Positions 1-8,304 of a stretch of DNA of 64,000 bases are shown one piece after another. The position numbers were made by a program, and so were the translations under genes. Source of the stretch: Geobacter sp. FeAm09 (GTDB taxonomy: Bacteria; Desulfobacterota; Desulfuromonadia; Geobacterales; Pseudopelobacteraceae); assembly GCF_008330225.1 (NCBI RefSeq), contig NZ_CP042466.1, forward strand, positions 3,404,001-3,468,000, in the 5' to 3' direction. How positions within the stretch are numbered: the first letter of the stretch is position 1; the number at the start of each line of letters is the position of its first letter. The notes beneath the pieces are model-generated. The model ran no database searches, had not been told where the DNA came from, and was given only the letters and a program-made list of their open reading frames with translations.

Positions 1-1
1 C

Positions 2-1378
2 GCCGCCGTCATCGCCCTGCTCCTGTTCATCTTCCAGTTCAAGGGGACCGACAAGGTGGCCAAGGCCTTCGGGCCGATCATGCTGGTCTGGTTCGCCTCC
101 CTCACCCTTTCCGGCATGATCTCCCTGGCCTCGTTTCCCGGCATCATCGCCGCCATAAGCCCCCACTACGCCATCGAGTTTCTGGCCAAGAACGGCCTGG
201 CCGGCTTCTTCGTCCTGTCGGAGGTCATCCTCTGCGCCACCGGGGGCGAGGCGCTCTACGCCGACATGGGGCACCTGGGGCGCAAACCGGTCAAGCGGGC
301 CTGGCATTACGTCTTCGCCGCCCTGGTGATCAACTACCTGGGGCAAGGGGCCTTCGTGCTCCAGCATCCCCACACCAAGAACACCCTGTTCGGCATGGTC
401 CAGTCCCAAGCCCCCATGCTCTACATCCCCTTCCTGATCCTGACCATCATGGCCACGGTGATCGCCTCCCAGGCCCTGATCAGCGGGGTGTTTTCCATCG
501 TCTACCAGGGGATAACCACCCGCATCCTCCCCCTGCTCAAGGTGGATTACACCTCCCACCACTTGAAGTCGCAGATCTACATCGGCGCCGTCAACTGGCT
601 CCTTTTGGCCCTGGTGATCATGATCATGCTGATCTTCAGGAAGTCCGACAACCTGGCGGCGGCCTACGGCCTGGCGGTGACCGGCACCATGACCATCACC
701 GGCATCATGATGGTCATGATTTTCTCCCGCACCAAGAAGAAGTGGAAGGTGCCGGTGGCCCTGTTCGTGGTCCTGATCGACGCCGCCTTCCTGCTGTCCA
801 ATCTCCACAAGCTCCCGGCCGGCGGCTACTGGTCGCTGGTCCTGGCATCCATCCCCCTGGCGGCCATCCTGATCTGGACCAAGGGACAGCGGGCCCTGTA
901 CCGCGCCCTGAAGCCGCTGGACCTGGAAACCTACCTGATGAGCTACGAACAGATCTACCGCAAGGGGCACATCGCCGGAACCGGCCTGTTCTTCGTCAAG
1001 GAGTACATCACCATCCCCCCGTACCTGGTGCACTGCACCATCCGCAGCAACATCATCTACGAGCGCAACGTGCTCATCTCCATCATCCGCACGGATGAGC
1101 CCTATGGCCTGGAGAGCACCCTGACCGCCGGCCTGGGGACCGGCCTGGACGCCTTCGAGGTCATCGCCGGCTACATGGAGATGTTCGATATCGAGCAGTT
1201 GCTCAAGGAGAAGGGGATCCAGGAAAAGGTCATCTTCTACGGCATCGAGGACATCGCCACGGCCAACCCGGTCTGGAAGATCTTCTCCGCCATCAAGAAG
1301 CTGACTCCCAACTTCGTGCAGTTCAACAAACTTCCCGCAGCCAAGCTGCAGGGGGTCATTACCCGCGTCGAGATGTGA
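2..1378 (+). CDS. kup: Kup-family low-affinity K+ transporter, 5' end cut by window
   Basis: C-terminal part (about 458 residues) of a Kup/HAK/KUP potassium:proton symporter of the inner membrane; the reading frame is open from base 2, so the start lies upstream. Many hydrophobic segments run through the first 300 residues, including the family-like stretch KAFGPIMLVWF near the window start, followed by a soluble C-terminal domain ending TRVEM. Kup proteins are usually 620-660 residues, so about a quarter is missing. The next gene begins 59 bases downstream on the same strand. Family assignment is firm; the transport role is inferred from the family. Confidence 0.9.
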   Translation, partial: AAVIALLLFIFQFKGTDKVAKAFGPIMLVWFASLTLSGMISLASFPGIIAAISPHYAIEFLAKNGLAGFFVLSEVILCATGGEALYADMGHLGRKPVKRAWHYVFAALVINYLGQGAFVLQHPHTKNTLFGMVQSQAPMLYIPFLILTIMATVIASQALISGVFSIVYQGITTRILPLLKVDYTSHHLKSQIYIGAVNWLLLALVIMIMLIFRKSDNLAAAYGLAVTGTMTITGIMMVMIFSRTKKKWKVPVALFVVLIDAAFLLSNLHKLPAGGYWSLVLASIPLAAILIWTKGQRALYRALKPLDLETYLMSYEQIYRKGHIAGTGLFFVKEYITIPPYLVHCTIRSNIIYERNVLISIIRTDEPYGLESTLTAGLGTGLDAFEVIAGYMEMFDIEQLLKEKGIQEKVIFYGIEDIATANPVWKIFSAIKKLTPNFVQFNKLPAAKLQGVITRVEM

Positions 1379-1437
1379 GCGGATGAAAGCCCGGCTTTCG
1401 CCGCCCCGCTCCAACGCAGAAAGAACGTCATCCGATC

Positions 1438-2451
1438 ATGATCAACTGGTTACTGCTGCTGGTCGCCCTGGGCATCATCCTCCTGGGGGCGACCGTTTTT
1501 ACGAACGGCCTGGAGTGGTTCGGCAAGAAGATGAACCTGTCGGACGGCGCCGTGGGGAGCATCTTCGCCGCCATCGGCACGGCCCTGCCCGAAACCCTGG
1601 TGCCGATCATCGCCATCCTCTTCGGTTCCAAGGGCTCCGGCCACGAGATCGGCGTAGGGGCCATCATCGGCGCCCCCTTCATGCTGGGCACCCTGGCTTT
1701 CTGCATCAGCGGGATCGCGGTCATGGCCAACCGCAAGAAACGGGACGACTACCCGGTCATGCGCATGGACACCAGCGTCATGCGCCGCGACATGGAATAT
1801 TTCCTCACGCTCTACGCCCTGGCCATCGCCGCCTCGTTTTTGGGCGGGCACCCGGTGATCAAGACCTTCATAGCCCTGGCCCTGTTCCTGGTCTACGGCG
1901 GCTACGTGCTCAAGACCCTGCGGGGGGGGAACGGCACCAACCACGAGGTGGAGGAGGCCGACCTGGACCCGTGCTATTTCGCGCCCAGATCCCATGACCC
2001 CCACATGAGCATCATCGCGTTCCAGGTGCTCGGCTCCCTGCTCCTGATCGTGTGGGGTTCGTACATCTTCGTGGGAGAGGTCCAGGTCATCTCGGCCCGG
2101 ATGGGCATCTCGGCGTTCGTGCTGGCCATGATCATCGCCCCGATCGCCACCGAACTGCCCGAGAAATTCAACAGCGTCATCTGGATCAACAAGGGGAAGG
2201 ACACCCTGGCCATCGGCAACATCACCGGCGCCATGGTCTTTCAGGGGGCGGTCATCACGGCCATCGGCATCCTGATGACCGAATGGCGGTTGGACGCCAC
2301 GGCCCTGACCACCGTGGGCATCACCTTCGCCTCGGTGGGCGTGGCCTACTGCCAGATCCGCTGGAAACGGCACCTGACGCCCGGAACGCTCTTGGTGGGG
2401 GGGATTTTCTACCTGGCGTTCATCGCCTGCATCGTGATGAGGGGCATCTGA
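1438..2451 (+). CDS. Sodium/calcium exchanger (CaCA) family membrane protein
   Basis: 337-residue polytopic inner-membrane protein with the two inverted alpha repeats of the CaCA superfamily. Repeat 1 is near residues 35-65 (GSIFAAIGTALPETLVP) and repeat 2 near 220-250 (APIATELPEKFNSVIW). Each carries the acidic residue that coordinates the cation in NCX/YrbG-type exchangers. About ten hydrophobic segments fit the family. The ATG lies 59 bases after kup, so the two could be co-transcribed. Ion specificity (Ca2+, Na+ or another divalent) cannot be read from the sequence. It contains an intact run of eight G at 1922-1929, useful when judging the broken homopolymer genes elsewhere in the window. 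Confidence 0.85.
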   Translation: MINWLLLLVALGIILLGATVFTNGLEWFGKKMNLSDGAVGSIFAAIGTALPETLVPIIAILFGSKGSGHEIGVGAIIGAPFMLGTLAFCISGIAVMANRKKRDDYPVMRMDTSVMRRDMEYFLTLYALAIAASFLGGHPVIKTFIALALFLVYGGYVLKTLRGGNGTNHEVEEADLDPCYFAPRSHDPHMSIIAFQVLGSLLLIVWGSYIFVGEVQVISARMGISAFVLAMIIAPIATELPEKFNSVIWINKGKDTLAIGNITGAMVFQGAVITAIGILMTEWRLDATALTTVGITFASVGVAYCQIRWKRHLTPGTLLVGGIFYLAFIACIVMRGI

Positions 2452-2609
2452 AACCGTGACGCCGGAATGCCGCAGCGCCCGGAAGAGCCGGGGGCCGCAC
2501 GCCGCCATGCTGTAACATCTCACTAATCCGGCCGGTACCCCGGCTGATTGTCGCAAACGCTTCAAACGCAAAGGCAGAGGCCTTCCGGACCAGCGAAGAC
2601 CTGGAGGCG

Positions 2610-3536
2610 TCACGGATTCAGGGAGAATCTGATCCCCTGCCGGCTGGTGCGCCGCGCCAACTCGGCGTCGATCAGGTTGAGCACCTCGAACTTGTTCAGC
2701 GACCAGAGCGGCGCCACCAGGTGGTCCCGGCCGCCGTCGCCGGTCAGGCGGTGGATCAGGATCGCCGGGTCCAGCAGCTCCAGGAAATCGCACACCAGCC
2801 CCCCATAGCCGTCCCGGTCCATGAGCTCCACCTTGCCCCGCCCGTACATCTCCGCCAGGCGGGTCCCCTTCATCACATGCAGCAGGTGCAGTTTGACGCC
2901 GTCCACGCCGAGGCGGTTCAACTCCCCCGCCATGGCCAGCATCTCCTCCCGCGATTCGCCGGGCAGCCCCAGGATGACGTGGGCGCAGACCCGTATCCCA
3001 CGGGCCTTGGCCCGCTGCACGGCAGCCACGGAACAGGCGTGGTCGTGACGGCGGTTGATGAACGCCAGGCTCTTGTCGTGGATGGATTGCAGCCCCAGTT
3101 CCAGCCAGAGATAGGTTTCTTCACCAACGTGGGCCAGACAGTCGAGCACCGGGTCCGGCAGGCAGTCGGGGCGGGTGGCGACGATGATGCCGACCACGCC
3201 GGGGACCGCGAGTGCCTCGCCGAACAGCGCCCGCAGCTGTTCCACCGGTGCGTAGGTATTGGAATAGGCCTGGAAATAGGCGATGAACTTCTGAGCCCGG
3301 TACTTGCGGCGCATGACCTCCTTGCCGTCCTCCACCTGGGCGGCCACGGAGAGTTCGGGGCGGATGCTGTAAGCGCCCGAGCCGGACCCGCCGCAGAAGA
3401 TGCACCCCCCGGTATCCAGACTCCCGTCCCGGTTGGGACAGGTAAAGCCGGCATCAACGGAGATGCGCTGCACCTTGCAGCCGAAGAGCCGTTTCAATTC
3501 GTCGGAAAAGGCATTGTAGCGTTTGGGTTGGGACAC
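2610..3536 (-). CDS. TIGR01212/YhcC-family radical SAM protein
   Basis: 308 residues. The iron-sulfur cysteines have the spacing of this subfamily (FTCPNRDGSLDTGGCIFCGG near residues 26-45) rather than plain CxxxCxxC. Further family segments are VATRPDCLPD, WLELGLQSIHD and HVILGLPGESREEM. I chose the GTG at 3536-3534: it overlaps the upstream stop in the arrangement TAGTG, and residues beyond it look like out-of-frame readthrough. This implies translational coupling to the 168-residue protein upstream. The family resembles Elp3-type radical SAM enzymes and its substrate is not settled. Confidence 0.88.
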   Translation of the reverse strand: MSQPKRYNAFSDELKRLFGCKVQRISVDAGFTCPNRDGSLDTGGCIFCGGSGSGAYSIRPELSVAAQVEDGKEVMRRKYRAQKFIAYFQAYSNTYAPVEQLRALFGEALAVPGVVGIIVATRPDCLPDPVLDCLAHVGEETYLWLELGLQSIHDKSLAFINRRHDHACSVAAVQRAKARGIRVCAHVILGLPGESREEMLAMAGELNRLGVDGVKLHLLHVMKGTRLAEMYGRGKVELMDRDGYGGLVCDFLELLDPAILIHRLTGDGGRDHLVAPLWSLNKFEVLNLIDAELARRTSRQGIRFSLNP

Positions 3537-4042
3537 TAGTGCTTCTTCTCCACCCGCTCCACCCAGCACTGTTCCACGGCCAGGGACTTGAGGAACTCTC
3601 CGGCGAAGAGGAACTTGCCCAGGGGGACCGGCACGCTGATGAAATCCTTGCCGCGCCCTACCGTGAGCGCATAGCCGCTCTTGCCGCCCCGCTCCCATTT
3701 TTCCACGGCCAGGGTGGTCACCGTCTCCGCCGCCTGCTCGTGGCCCGGGAACTTGTGGGGGGCGAGCTTCTCCTTGCACGGGGCCGTGGAGGCCGCCACC
3801 TGCCCGATCATGAGCGCCAGGCCGAAGGCCTCGTCCGGTTCGCAGATGAAGCGGATCTGGGTCACCTCGTCCGGCGCGGTCCTGGGGGTCAGCTTGAAGA
3901 AGCGCAGTTGCACCCTGCCGGTCCGCTCCGTGACCAGCCCCCCCTCCTCGTGGGCCTTGAACGCCTCCCGGATCTCCACCCCGGTAGACTGGGAAAAGAT
4001 CTCGTAACAGCGGTACCGCTTCAGGTCGTTGGTCTGTGGCAT
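3536..4042 (-). CDS. Conserved hypothetical protein, 168 aa
   Basis: I do not recognise this family. The protein is soluble, has no signal peptide or membrane segment, and is rich in short beta-like segments (for example RTGRVQLRFFKLTP and RFICEPDEAFGLAL). It has three cysteines without a metal-site pattern. The ATG at 4042 sits seven bases after a good ribosome binding site (GGGAGG). Its stop codon overlaps the start of the radical SAM gene by one base (TAGTG), so the two are probably translated together and may work together. Function unknown. Confidence 0.75.
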   Translation of the reverse strand: MPQTNDLKRYRCYEIFSQSTGVEIREAFKAHEEGGLVTERTGRVQLRFFKLTPRTAPDEVTQIRFICEPDEAFGLALMIGQVAASTAPCKEKLAPHKFPGHEQAAETVTTLAVEKWERGGKSGYALTVGRGKDFISVPVPLGKFLFAGEFLKSLAVEQCWVERVEKKH

Positions 4043-4090
4043 GGCATCCTCCCGTAGGCTATGACAGGGATGTCGCGGGGCACGGCGCCC

Positions 4091-4507
4091 CTATTCCCCG
4101 ATGATCTTCACCAGCACCCGCTTCTTGCGCATGCCGTCGAACTCGCCGTAGAAGATCTGCTCCCACGGCCCCAGGTCCAACGCACCCTCGGTCACCGCCA
4201 CCACCACCTCCCGCCCCATGATGGTCCGCTTGAGGTGGGCGTCGCCGTTGTCCTCGTAACCGTTATGACGGTAGCGGGAGTGCGGCTTTTCCGGCGCCAG
4301 CCCCTCCAGCCACTCCTCGAAATCCTGGTGCAGGCCGGACTCGTCGTCGTTGATGAACACGCTGGCGGTGATGTGCATGGCGTTGCACAATAGAAGCCCC
4401 TCCCGGATGCCGCTCTCCCGGAGACATTCCTCGACCCGGGGGGTGATGTTGATCAACTCCCGGCGGCTCTTGGTCTCGAACCACAACTCCTTGCGATAAC
4501 TCTTCAT
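4091..4507 (-). CDS. YjbQ/UPF0047 family protein
   Basis: 138 residues, the normal length for the YjbQ (secondary thiamine-phosphate synthase-like, UPF0047) family. Diagnostic segments are [13 protein letters not shown] near residue 45, [15 protein letters not shown] near 80 (His and Asp residues of the metal pocket) and [14 protein letters not shown] near 112. Members trimerise. The E. coli protein has weak thiamine-phosphate synthase activity, but the physiological role is uncertain. It lies 11 bases downstream of the nitroreductase in the same operon, with a GGCGGAAGAG ribosome binding site. Confidence 0.9.
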   Translation of the reverse strand: MKSYRKELWFETKSRRELINITPRVEECLRESGIREGLLLCNAMHITASVFINDDESGLHQDFEEWLEGLAPEKPHSRYRHNGYEDNGDAHLKRTIMGREVVVAVTEGALDLGPWEQIFYGEFDGMRKKRVLVKIIGE

Positions 4508-4518
4508 CTCTTCCGCCC

Positions 4519-5049
4519 TCAGGAATACCGGTTGCGCTTCACTTTATCGTACTGCAGCTTATCGGCCGGCACCGGTTTTTTCTCCTCGGCCGGCCGGCCG
4601 ATGCCGACGATGCACTCCACCGCGAACTGCTCCGGCAGGCCGAGGAGCTTGCGGATATACTCCTCGGCGGAGCTGTCGGCGTCATGTCTGCGTTTGCGCA
4701 TCTGAGCCCAGCAACTCCCCAGCCCCAGGGAAAGGGCCGCCATCTGCACCAGGATGGCCGCGATGGAACAATCCTCCACCCACACGTCCGACTGGGCGGT
4801 GTCGGCGCAGACCACGATGGCCAGGGGGGCGTTTTTGATGAATTGGGAGCCATGCTCCTTGGCGCGGGAGAGCTGCTCCAGCAGCTCCCGGTCATCCACC
4901 ACCACGAATTCCCACGGGTTCTTCCCACGGGACGAGGGGGCCCGAAGCAGCGCCTCCACCAGCAGATCCACGGTTTCCGGGACCACCGGTTCCGGGGTAA
5001 AGGCGCGGATGCTGCGACGTTTCCTCAACAGTTCCATCATATCGCTCAT
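4519..5049 (-). CDS. Nitroreductase-family FMN oxidoreductase
   Basis: 176 residues. Nitroreductase hallmarks are [12 protein letters not shown] near the N-terminus (FMN-phosphate-binding arginines), [16 protein letters not shown] and the C-terminal [13 protein letters not shown]. The ATG at 5049 follows a clear AAGGAGA site. The longer reading frame upstream runs back toward fxsA and is not needed. It probably reduces small organic electrophiles with NAD(P)H; the substrate cannot be inferred. It belongs to the minus-strand run fxsA-nitroreductase-yjbQ-unknown-radical SAM. Confidence 0.87.
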   Translation of the reverse strand: MSDMMELLRKRRSIRAFTPEPVVPETVDLLVEALLRAPSSRGKNPWEFVVVDDRELLEQLSRAKEHGSQFIKNAPLAIVVCADTAQSDVWVEDCSIAAILVQMAALSLGLGSCWAQMRKRRHDADSSAEEYIRKLLGLPEQFAVECIVGIGRPAEEKKPVPADKLQYDKVKRNRYS

Positions 5050-5101
5050 AGGGTCTCCTTCTGATAGCGTGGTAGCGTTATTCTTGTTTTTACGGGATAT
5101 T

Positions 5102-5494
5102 TCAGAAGCGGCGGACCACGAAGCTCCCCTGGCGCAGCCGCCGTTCAAGCCAGATCCCCAGCCACCGCTTCAGGAGCGTGCGGGTGGCGGGGATGAGGAA
5201 GAACAGGCCGATGAAGTCGGTGAAGAAACCGGGGGTCAAGAGGAGCATCCCTCCCGTCAGGATGAGGGCACCGTCCAGGATATGGGCCCCCGGCATGCGC
5301 CCCGCCACCAGTTCGTCCCGGATGGCGGCGACGACCCGGAACCCCTGGGACCGGGCCAGCCACGCCCCGGCCAGGGAGACGGCCAGCAGGACGGCCACGG
5401 TGGGAAGCGCGCCGATGACCCGGCCGATTCGGATCAGCAGCCAGACCTCGATGACCGGCACAATGGTAAATACGAGAAAAAGGCGCAGGAGCAT
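5102..5494 (-). CDS. fxsA: FxsA family membrane protein
   Basis: 130-residue inner-membrane protein. FxsA-family features are the N-terminal helix MLLRLFLVFTIVPVIEVW, then LLAVSLAGAWLARSQG, and DGALILTGGMLLLTPGFFTD containing the conserved Pro-Gly-Phe-x-Thr-Asp. In E. coli, FxsA (YjeG) over-expression blocks phage T7 F-exclusion; its normal role is unknown. It is probably the first gene of the minus-strand operon that continues into the nitroreductase 52 bases on. Confidence 0.88.
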   Translation of the reverse strand: MLLRLFLVFTIVPVIEVWLLIRIGRVIGALPTVAVLLAVSLAGAWLARSQGFRVVAAIRDELVAGRMPGAHILDGALILTGGMLLLTPGFFTDFIGLFFLIPATRTLLKRWLGIWLERRLRQGSFVVRRF

Positions 5495-5609
5495 GGGTCA
5501 CTCCCTGCCCGGCGCGCGGCTGGTGTGCTTTGGTACGGGAGAGATAACGCGGTGGAGTTGTCGCGCGGCGGATATCATGGCGTAGTGAACCACGGGAATG
5601 CGCCCGCTG

Positions 5610-5855
5610 TCAAGAGCGGCACGGAACGATGTTGCAACTTTCCGACGCGGCGTCGAACACCACCTGCGCCGTCCCCTCGCGCAACTGCCCCAGCACCTGT
5701 TCGATCTTCTGGTCCAGGGTATAGCTGACCTCCCCCTCCTCCCACTCCCGGGTCACGAACTCACCGATCAGGTTGCGCAGGGTGTCCGGGTTGATCTGTT
5801 CATAGGGGACTTCCACCCCCTCTTCATGGTGATCGGTCAGCTTCCCTGTCGTCAT
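5610..5855 (-). CDS. YheU-family small protein
   Basis: 81 residues. The core VPYEQINPDTLRNLIGEFVT followed by REWEEGEV matches the YheU (UPF0270) family of small acidic proteins of unknown function. The ATG at 5855 overlaps the stop of the upstream methyltransferase as ATGA, which fixes the start and implies coupling. The C-terminal tail (FDAASESCNIVPCRS) is longer than usual. Confidence 0.8.
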   Translation of the reverse strand: MTTGKLTDHHEEGVEVPYEQINPDTLRNLIGEFVTREWEEGEVSYTLDQKIEQVLGQLREGTAQVVFDAASESCNIVPCRS

Positions 5856-6541
5856 ATTCCTTGTCCCTCTTCCGGCTCTGCCAGCAGCAGCCGGTTCTTG
5901 GGAGTGATATCCCCCGATATGCGCTGGGTGACCACCCGATACCCCTGGGAGCGCAGCCGGGCCACCCGTGTTACGTCCATGGCCAGCGGGCCGTCCAGCC
6001 ATCCCTCCAGGCCGCCCAGGTCGGCCCCCTTCAGGTCGTGGCAACAGGGCAATACCACCACCCGCGCCCGCGCCGCCACCGCCCGCTCCAGGACCAGATC
6101 CGTCAGCCCGCCGCAGGCGTGGGCCGACACCACCACATCGTCGCCGTGCAGCTCCACCTCCTCCAGGTCGGCCTCCACAAAGCGGGTGCGCCCGTGCAGG
6201 CGCGGCCAGGCCGCGTTCATGGCCGCCGCCAGGGTTGCGGCGCTCTTGGGTATCCGGCGGTCAACGGCCAGGGCCAGGGGCGAGGTGTCGTCCAGCAACA
6301 AGAGGAGTTGGGCCACGAGCCCATGGCCGCAGGCCAGGTCCACGATCCGCCCGCCCCGGAAGCGGCGGCGCACCCGGCGGGCCACCTCCCACGCCTCGTA
6401 CAGCTCCTTGCGCGGCAGGCAGCCGGCCGCGCACACCGCCCGGCCCACGGCGTCGAACAGGGTGTCGCCGTTGAACTGGGGGAGGAGTTTTTCCGTAAGC
6501 CGATTGTGGGAGGAGCGGTCCATGGTATCAGCGGTACACAT
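5852..6541 (-). CDS. Class I SAM-dependent methyltransferase
   Basis: 229 residues with a Rossmann SAM-binding core: motif I IVDLACGHGLVAQLLL near 66-81, an acidic motif II ending LALAVDRR, and a later VVVSAHACGGLTD. The segments HACGG and VLPCCHDLK resemble the Methyltransf_32/TRM13-like group, which suggests an RNA substrate, but this is tentative. The frame overlaps the toxin gene by 14 bases if the first ATG (6541) is used; the ATG at 6523 would leave a 4-base gap. Neither has a strong ribosome binding site, so translation may be coupled to the toxin gene. Confidence 0.75.
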   Translation of the reverse strand: MCTADTMDRSSHNRLTEKLLPQFNGDTLFDAVGRAVCAAGCLPRKELYEAWEVARRVRRRFRGGRIVDLACGHGLVAQLLLLLDDTSPLALAVDRRIPKSAATLAAAMNAAWPRLHGRTRFVEADLEEVELHGDDVVVSAHACGGLTDLVLERAVAARARVVVLPCCHDLKGADLGGLEGWLDGPLAMDVTRVARLRSQGYRVVTQRISGDITPKNRLLLAEPEEGQGI

Positions 6542-6803
6542 CGTCGTGACTGCCGATGTCCAACAGGATGATCTCTGTTTCGCTCATCAGCAGGGTCAGG
6601 GTGATCCGATAGCTGTAGGTGAGGCGCACGGCGTGGCAACCGGCGAGCTTACCCCCCAAGGGGTGCAGGGCAAGGCCCGGCTGGAACGGATCTTCTTGCA
6701 GGTCGGCCAGAACCTGGGCGAAGCGGGGCCGCAGGTCGGGATGTTTTTTGAAAAACCTGCGGGCCTGGCGCAAAAACCGCTCGGACGTGGCAATGGTGTA
6801 CAT
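6528..6803 (-). CDS. Type II toxin, RelE/ParE superfamily (YafQ-like)
   Basis: 91 residues, typical of RelE/YafQ mRNA-interferase toxins. Family features are the opening SERFLRQARRFFKKHPDL, the central HPLGGKLAGCHAVRLTYSYRI and the ending IILLDIGSHDDVYR, where the His-Asp-x-Val-Tyr tail carries the catalytic-type residues. Its ATG overlaps the antitoxin stop as TAATG, the standard antitoxin-first arrangement. The inferred role is ribosome-dependent mRNA cleavage when the antitoxin is lost. Confidence 0.88.
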   Translation of the reverse strand: MYTIATSERFLRQARRFFKKHPDLRPRFAQVLADLQEDPFQPGLALHPLGGKLAGCHAVRLTYSYRITLTLLMSETEIILLDIGSHDDVYR

Positions 6804-7075
6804 TACGCCGGTTCTTCCGGGTCAAGCGCCCGCATCAGTTCGTCGACGCCGGCGAACCGCCTGACCCGTCCGGCCTTCACGTCCTCCAGCGAGGCACGGA
6901 CCCGCGCCAGATACGCCTCGTTGGCCTCGGCCACCAATTCCTGATAGCGTTCCTCGGAAAGCACCACATACTGCGGCTGGTTATTCCTGATCACGTGGAC
7001 GTCGCCCTTGACGATCAGGTCGTCCACCGCCGCTATGCCGCGCCGCTTGATCTCCTGGGCTGGTACGGTATTCAT
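6803..7075 (-). CDS. Type II antitoxin, Phd/YefM-like
   Basis: 90 residues. The N-terminal half (VPAQEIKRRGIAAVDDLI then VHVIRNNQPQYVVLSEERY) matches the DNA-binding Phd/YefM fold. The acidic C-terminus (AGVDELMRALDPEEPA) is the part expected to wrap the toxin. It is the first gene of the pair, preceded by AGAGGT and by a palindrome and promoter described separately. It is expected to neutralise the toxin and repress the operon. Confidence 0.85.
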   Translation of the reverse strand: MNTVPAQEIKRRGIAAVDDLIVKGDVHVIRNNQPQYVVLSEERYQELVAEANEAYLARVRASLEDVKAGRVRRFAGVDELMRALDPEEPA

Positions 7076-7081
7076 GACTCA

Positions 7082-7095
7082 TACCTCTTTAGGTA
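7082..7095. promoter_or_regulatory. Palindrome, possible antitoxin operator
   Basis: Inverted repeat TACCT-cttt-AGGTA between the predicted promoter and the antitoxin start. Its place and symmetry fit an autoregulatory operator; binding is inferred, not shown. Confidence 0.45.
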
Positions 7096-7112
7096 CTGTT
7101 TTAGATACCCAA

Positions 7113-7141
7113 ATCATACCATGGGGGGAGCGGGAATTCAA
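7113..7141 (-). promoter_or_regulatory. Sigma-70-like promoter of the toxin-antitoxin operon
   Basis: On the minus strand TTGAAT (7141-7136) and TATGAT (7118-7113) are separated by 17 bases, upstream of the antitoxin start and the TACCT/AGGTA palindrome. Confidence 0.6.
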
Positions 7142-7170
7142 TCGGCGTGTGCAACCGAGCGCAAAAGGAC

Positions 7171-7506
7171 TTACACCCGGCTCGCCTCGTTCTTGTGGTA
7201 GACCGTGAAGAAGATCACGCTGTTGTCCCCCACCTCGCGGCAGAAGCCGCATTTCTGTTCCAGGGTCTTGGCCTGCTTGCGGCAGATCTCGCACCAGTTG
7301 TAGATGAGGCGGTAGTCGTTGCGGCCCACGTACTTCTTGAGGCGGCCGTGGTGGTCGCCGTGCATCCAGCCGTCGGCGTCGCCGGGATTGTCCAGGATGC
7401 GGTCGATCACCCCCAGGATGCGGGCATGGCCCGGCGGGTCGTGTTTCTCGATCTTGGCCAGCTTGGCGGCGAAATCCGGGGTGGGGAAATAGGTGAAAGA
7501 GGACAT
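7171..7506 (-). CDS. RelE/ParE-like small protein with two CxxC pairs
   Basis: 111 residues. The middle and end (GRLKKYVGRNDYRLIYNW, then VIFFTVYHKNEASRV) have the beta-strand pattern and closing His-Lys-x-Glu of RelE/ParE/HigB toxins. Between these strands lies an insert with CEIC and CGFC, which would suit a zinc knuckle. No antitoxin-like gene is adjacent: the gene downstream is the toxin-antitoxin pair and the gene upstream is a HIT protein. It could be a solitary toxin, a zinc-stabilised RNase or a domesticated relative. The fold call is moderate; the function is unknown. Confidence 0.65.
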   Translation of the reverse strand: MSSFTYFPTPDFAAKLAKIEKHDPPGHARILGVIDRILDNPGDADGWMHGDHHGRLKKYVGRNDYRLIYNWCEICRKQAKTLEQKCGFCREVGDNSVIFFTVYHKNEASRV

Positions 7507-7587
7507 GGTTCACTCCTGGCCGGCACGGACCGGCGTGAGGGTCAAACACCAAGGATCGCTATTGAATACGGTATGTCTCCGGTCTTG

Positions 7588-7932
7588 TCAATAGGGGCGC
7601 AACTGGGCGCCGCAGCCGATGTGCCAGTGCAGGTGCTTGGAGGACTGGTAGTCGCCCAGATTGGTGTACACCCGGCAGGCCCCGAAGCGCGCCATGAAGT
7701 CGCGGGCGATGGTTTTCGCCGTGCGCATAAGTTCCAGGAGCAGCTCGTTGTCCGCCTCCTCCAGGGTGATGAGGGACTCCACGTGCCGCTTGGGGAGCAG
7801 CACCACATGGTTCTCCCACAGGGGGTTGGTGTGGTGAAAGGCAAAGACGTGTTCGTTCTCGAAGTACACCGGCACGTCGATGAGGCCTTTCAGGACCTTG
7901 TCGCAGTAGAAGTCGCAGGCGGGTTGGGTCAT
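7588..7932 (-). CDS. HIT-family nucleotide hydrolase/transferase
   Basis: 114 residues from the ATG at 7932; a GTG at 7959 would add nine residues. The histidine-triad motif SSKHLHWHIGCG lies near the C-terminus. WENHVVLLPKRHVESL and VYTNLGDYQSS are the usual flanking strands. HIT proteins cleave or transfer nucleoside monophosphates from dinucleotides or adenylated substrates. The first 30 codons and about 12 bases upstream recur near 8931-9022, ahead of the TMEM175-like gene. Confidence 0.88.
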   Translation of the reverse strand: MTQPACDFYCDKVLKGLIDVPVYFENEHVFAFHHTNPLWENHVVLLPKRHVESLITLEEADNELLLELMRTAKTIARDFMARFGACRVYTNLGDYQSSKHLHWHIGCGAQLRPY

Positions 7933-7990
7933 GGTAGCTCGCTGCCTCTTTTTGCTCACGTTTCAGTTCGTTTTACGGTATAGTAACAGC

Positions 7991-8179
7991 ATGAAAAAGT
8001 CACTGCTTGAAACCAACCCCTACCTGAAAAATCCCGAACAGCGCAAACGTTTGCTGCGGCGTTCGCTGGTGTCGTCGTTTGCCGTCGAGGGGATCTACCT
8101 GCAAGAAGAGACCGGCGGCGCCGTCAAGGAAGATGCGCCTGTCTTTACTGTCCGCACGCGCTCAACGTCCGCTCGATAA
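7991..8179 (+). CDS. Small hypothetical protein, 62 aa
   Basis: Short plus-strand frame divergent from the HIT gene. It begins MKKSLLETNPYLKNPEQRKR followed by LLRRSLVSSFAVEGIYLQEE. The well-formed amphipathic N-terminus and Ser-Ser-x-x-Val-Glu-Gly stretch look like real protein rather than noise. I recall similar short proteins beside small toxin-like genes but cannot name the family. A possible -10 (TATAGT) lies just upstream, and no clear ribosome binding site is seen. The C-terminal third is low-complexity and may be frayed. Confidence 0.45.
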   Translation: MKKSLLETNPYLKNPEQRKRLLRRSLVSSFAVEGIYLQEETGGAVKEDAPVFTVRTRSTSAR

Positions 8180-8304
8180 TCCCATTTTCGATGTGTCGTA
8201 GCGATCTGCCTTTTTCATGAAGCCGCTCCACCCGAAAAAGCCTGTTGCAGGACCACATGGTATTTACCAGAGAGGGTTGGCGTGGGAAAGACAAACCCGA
8301 ACCC

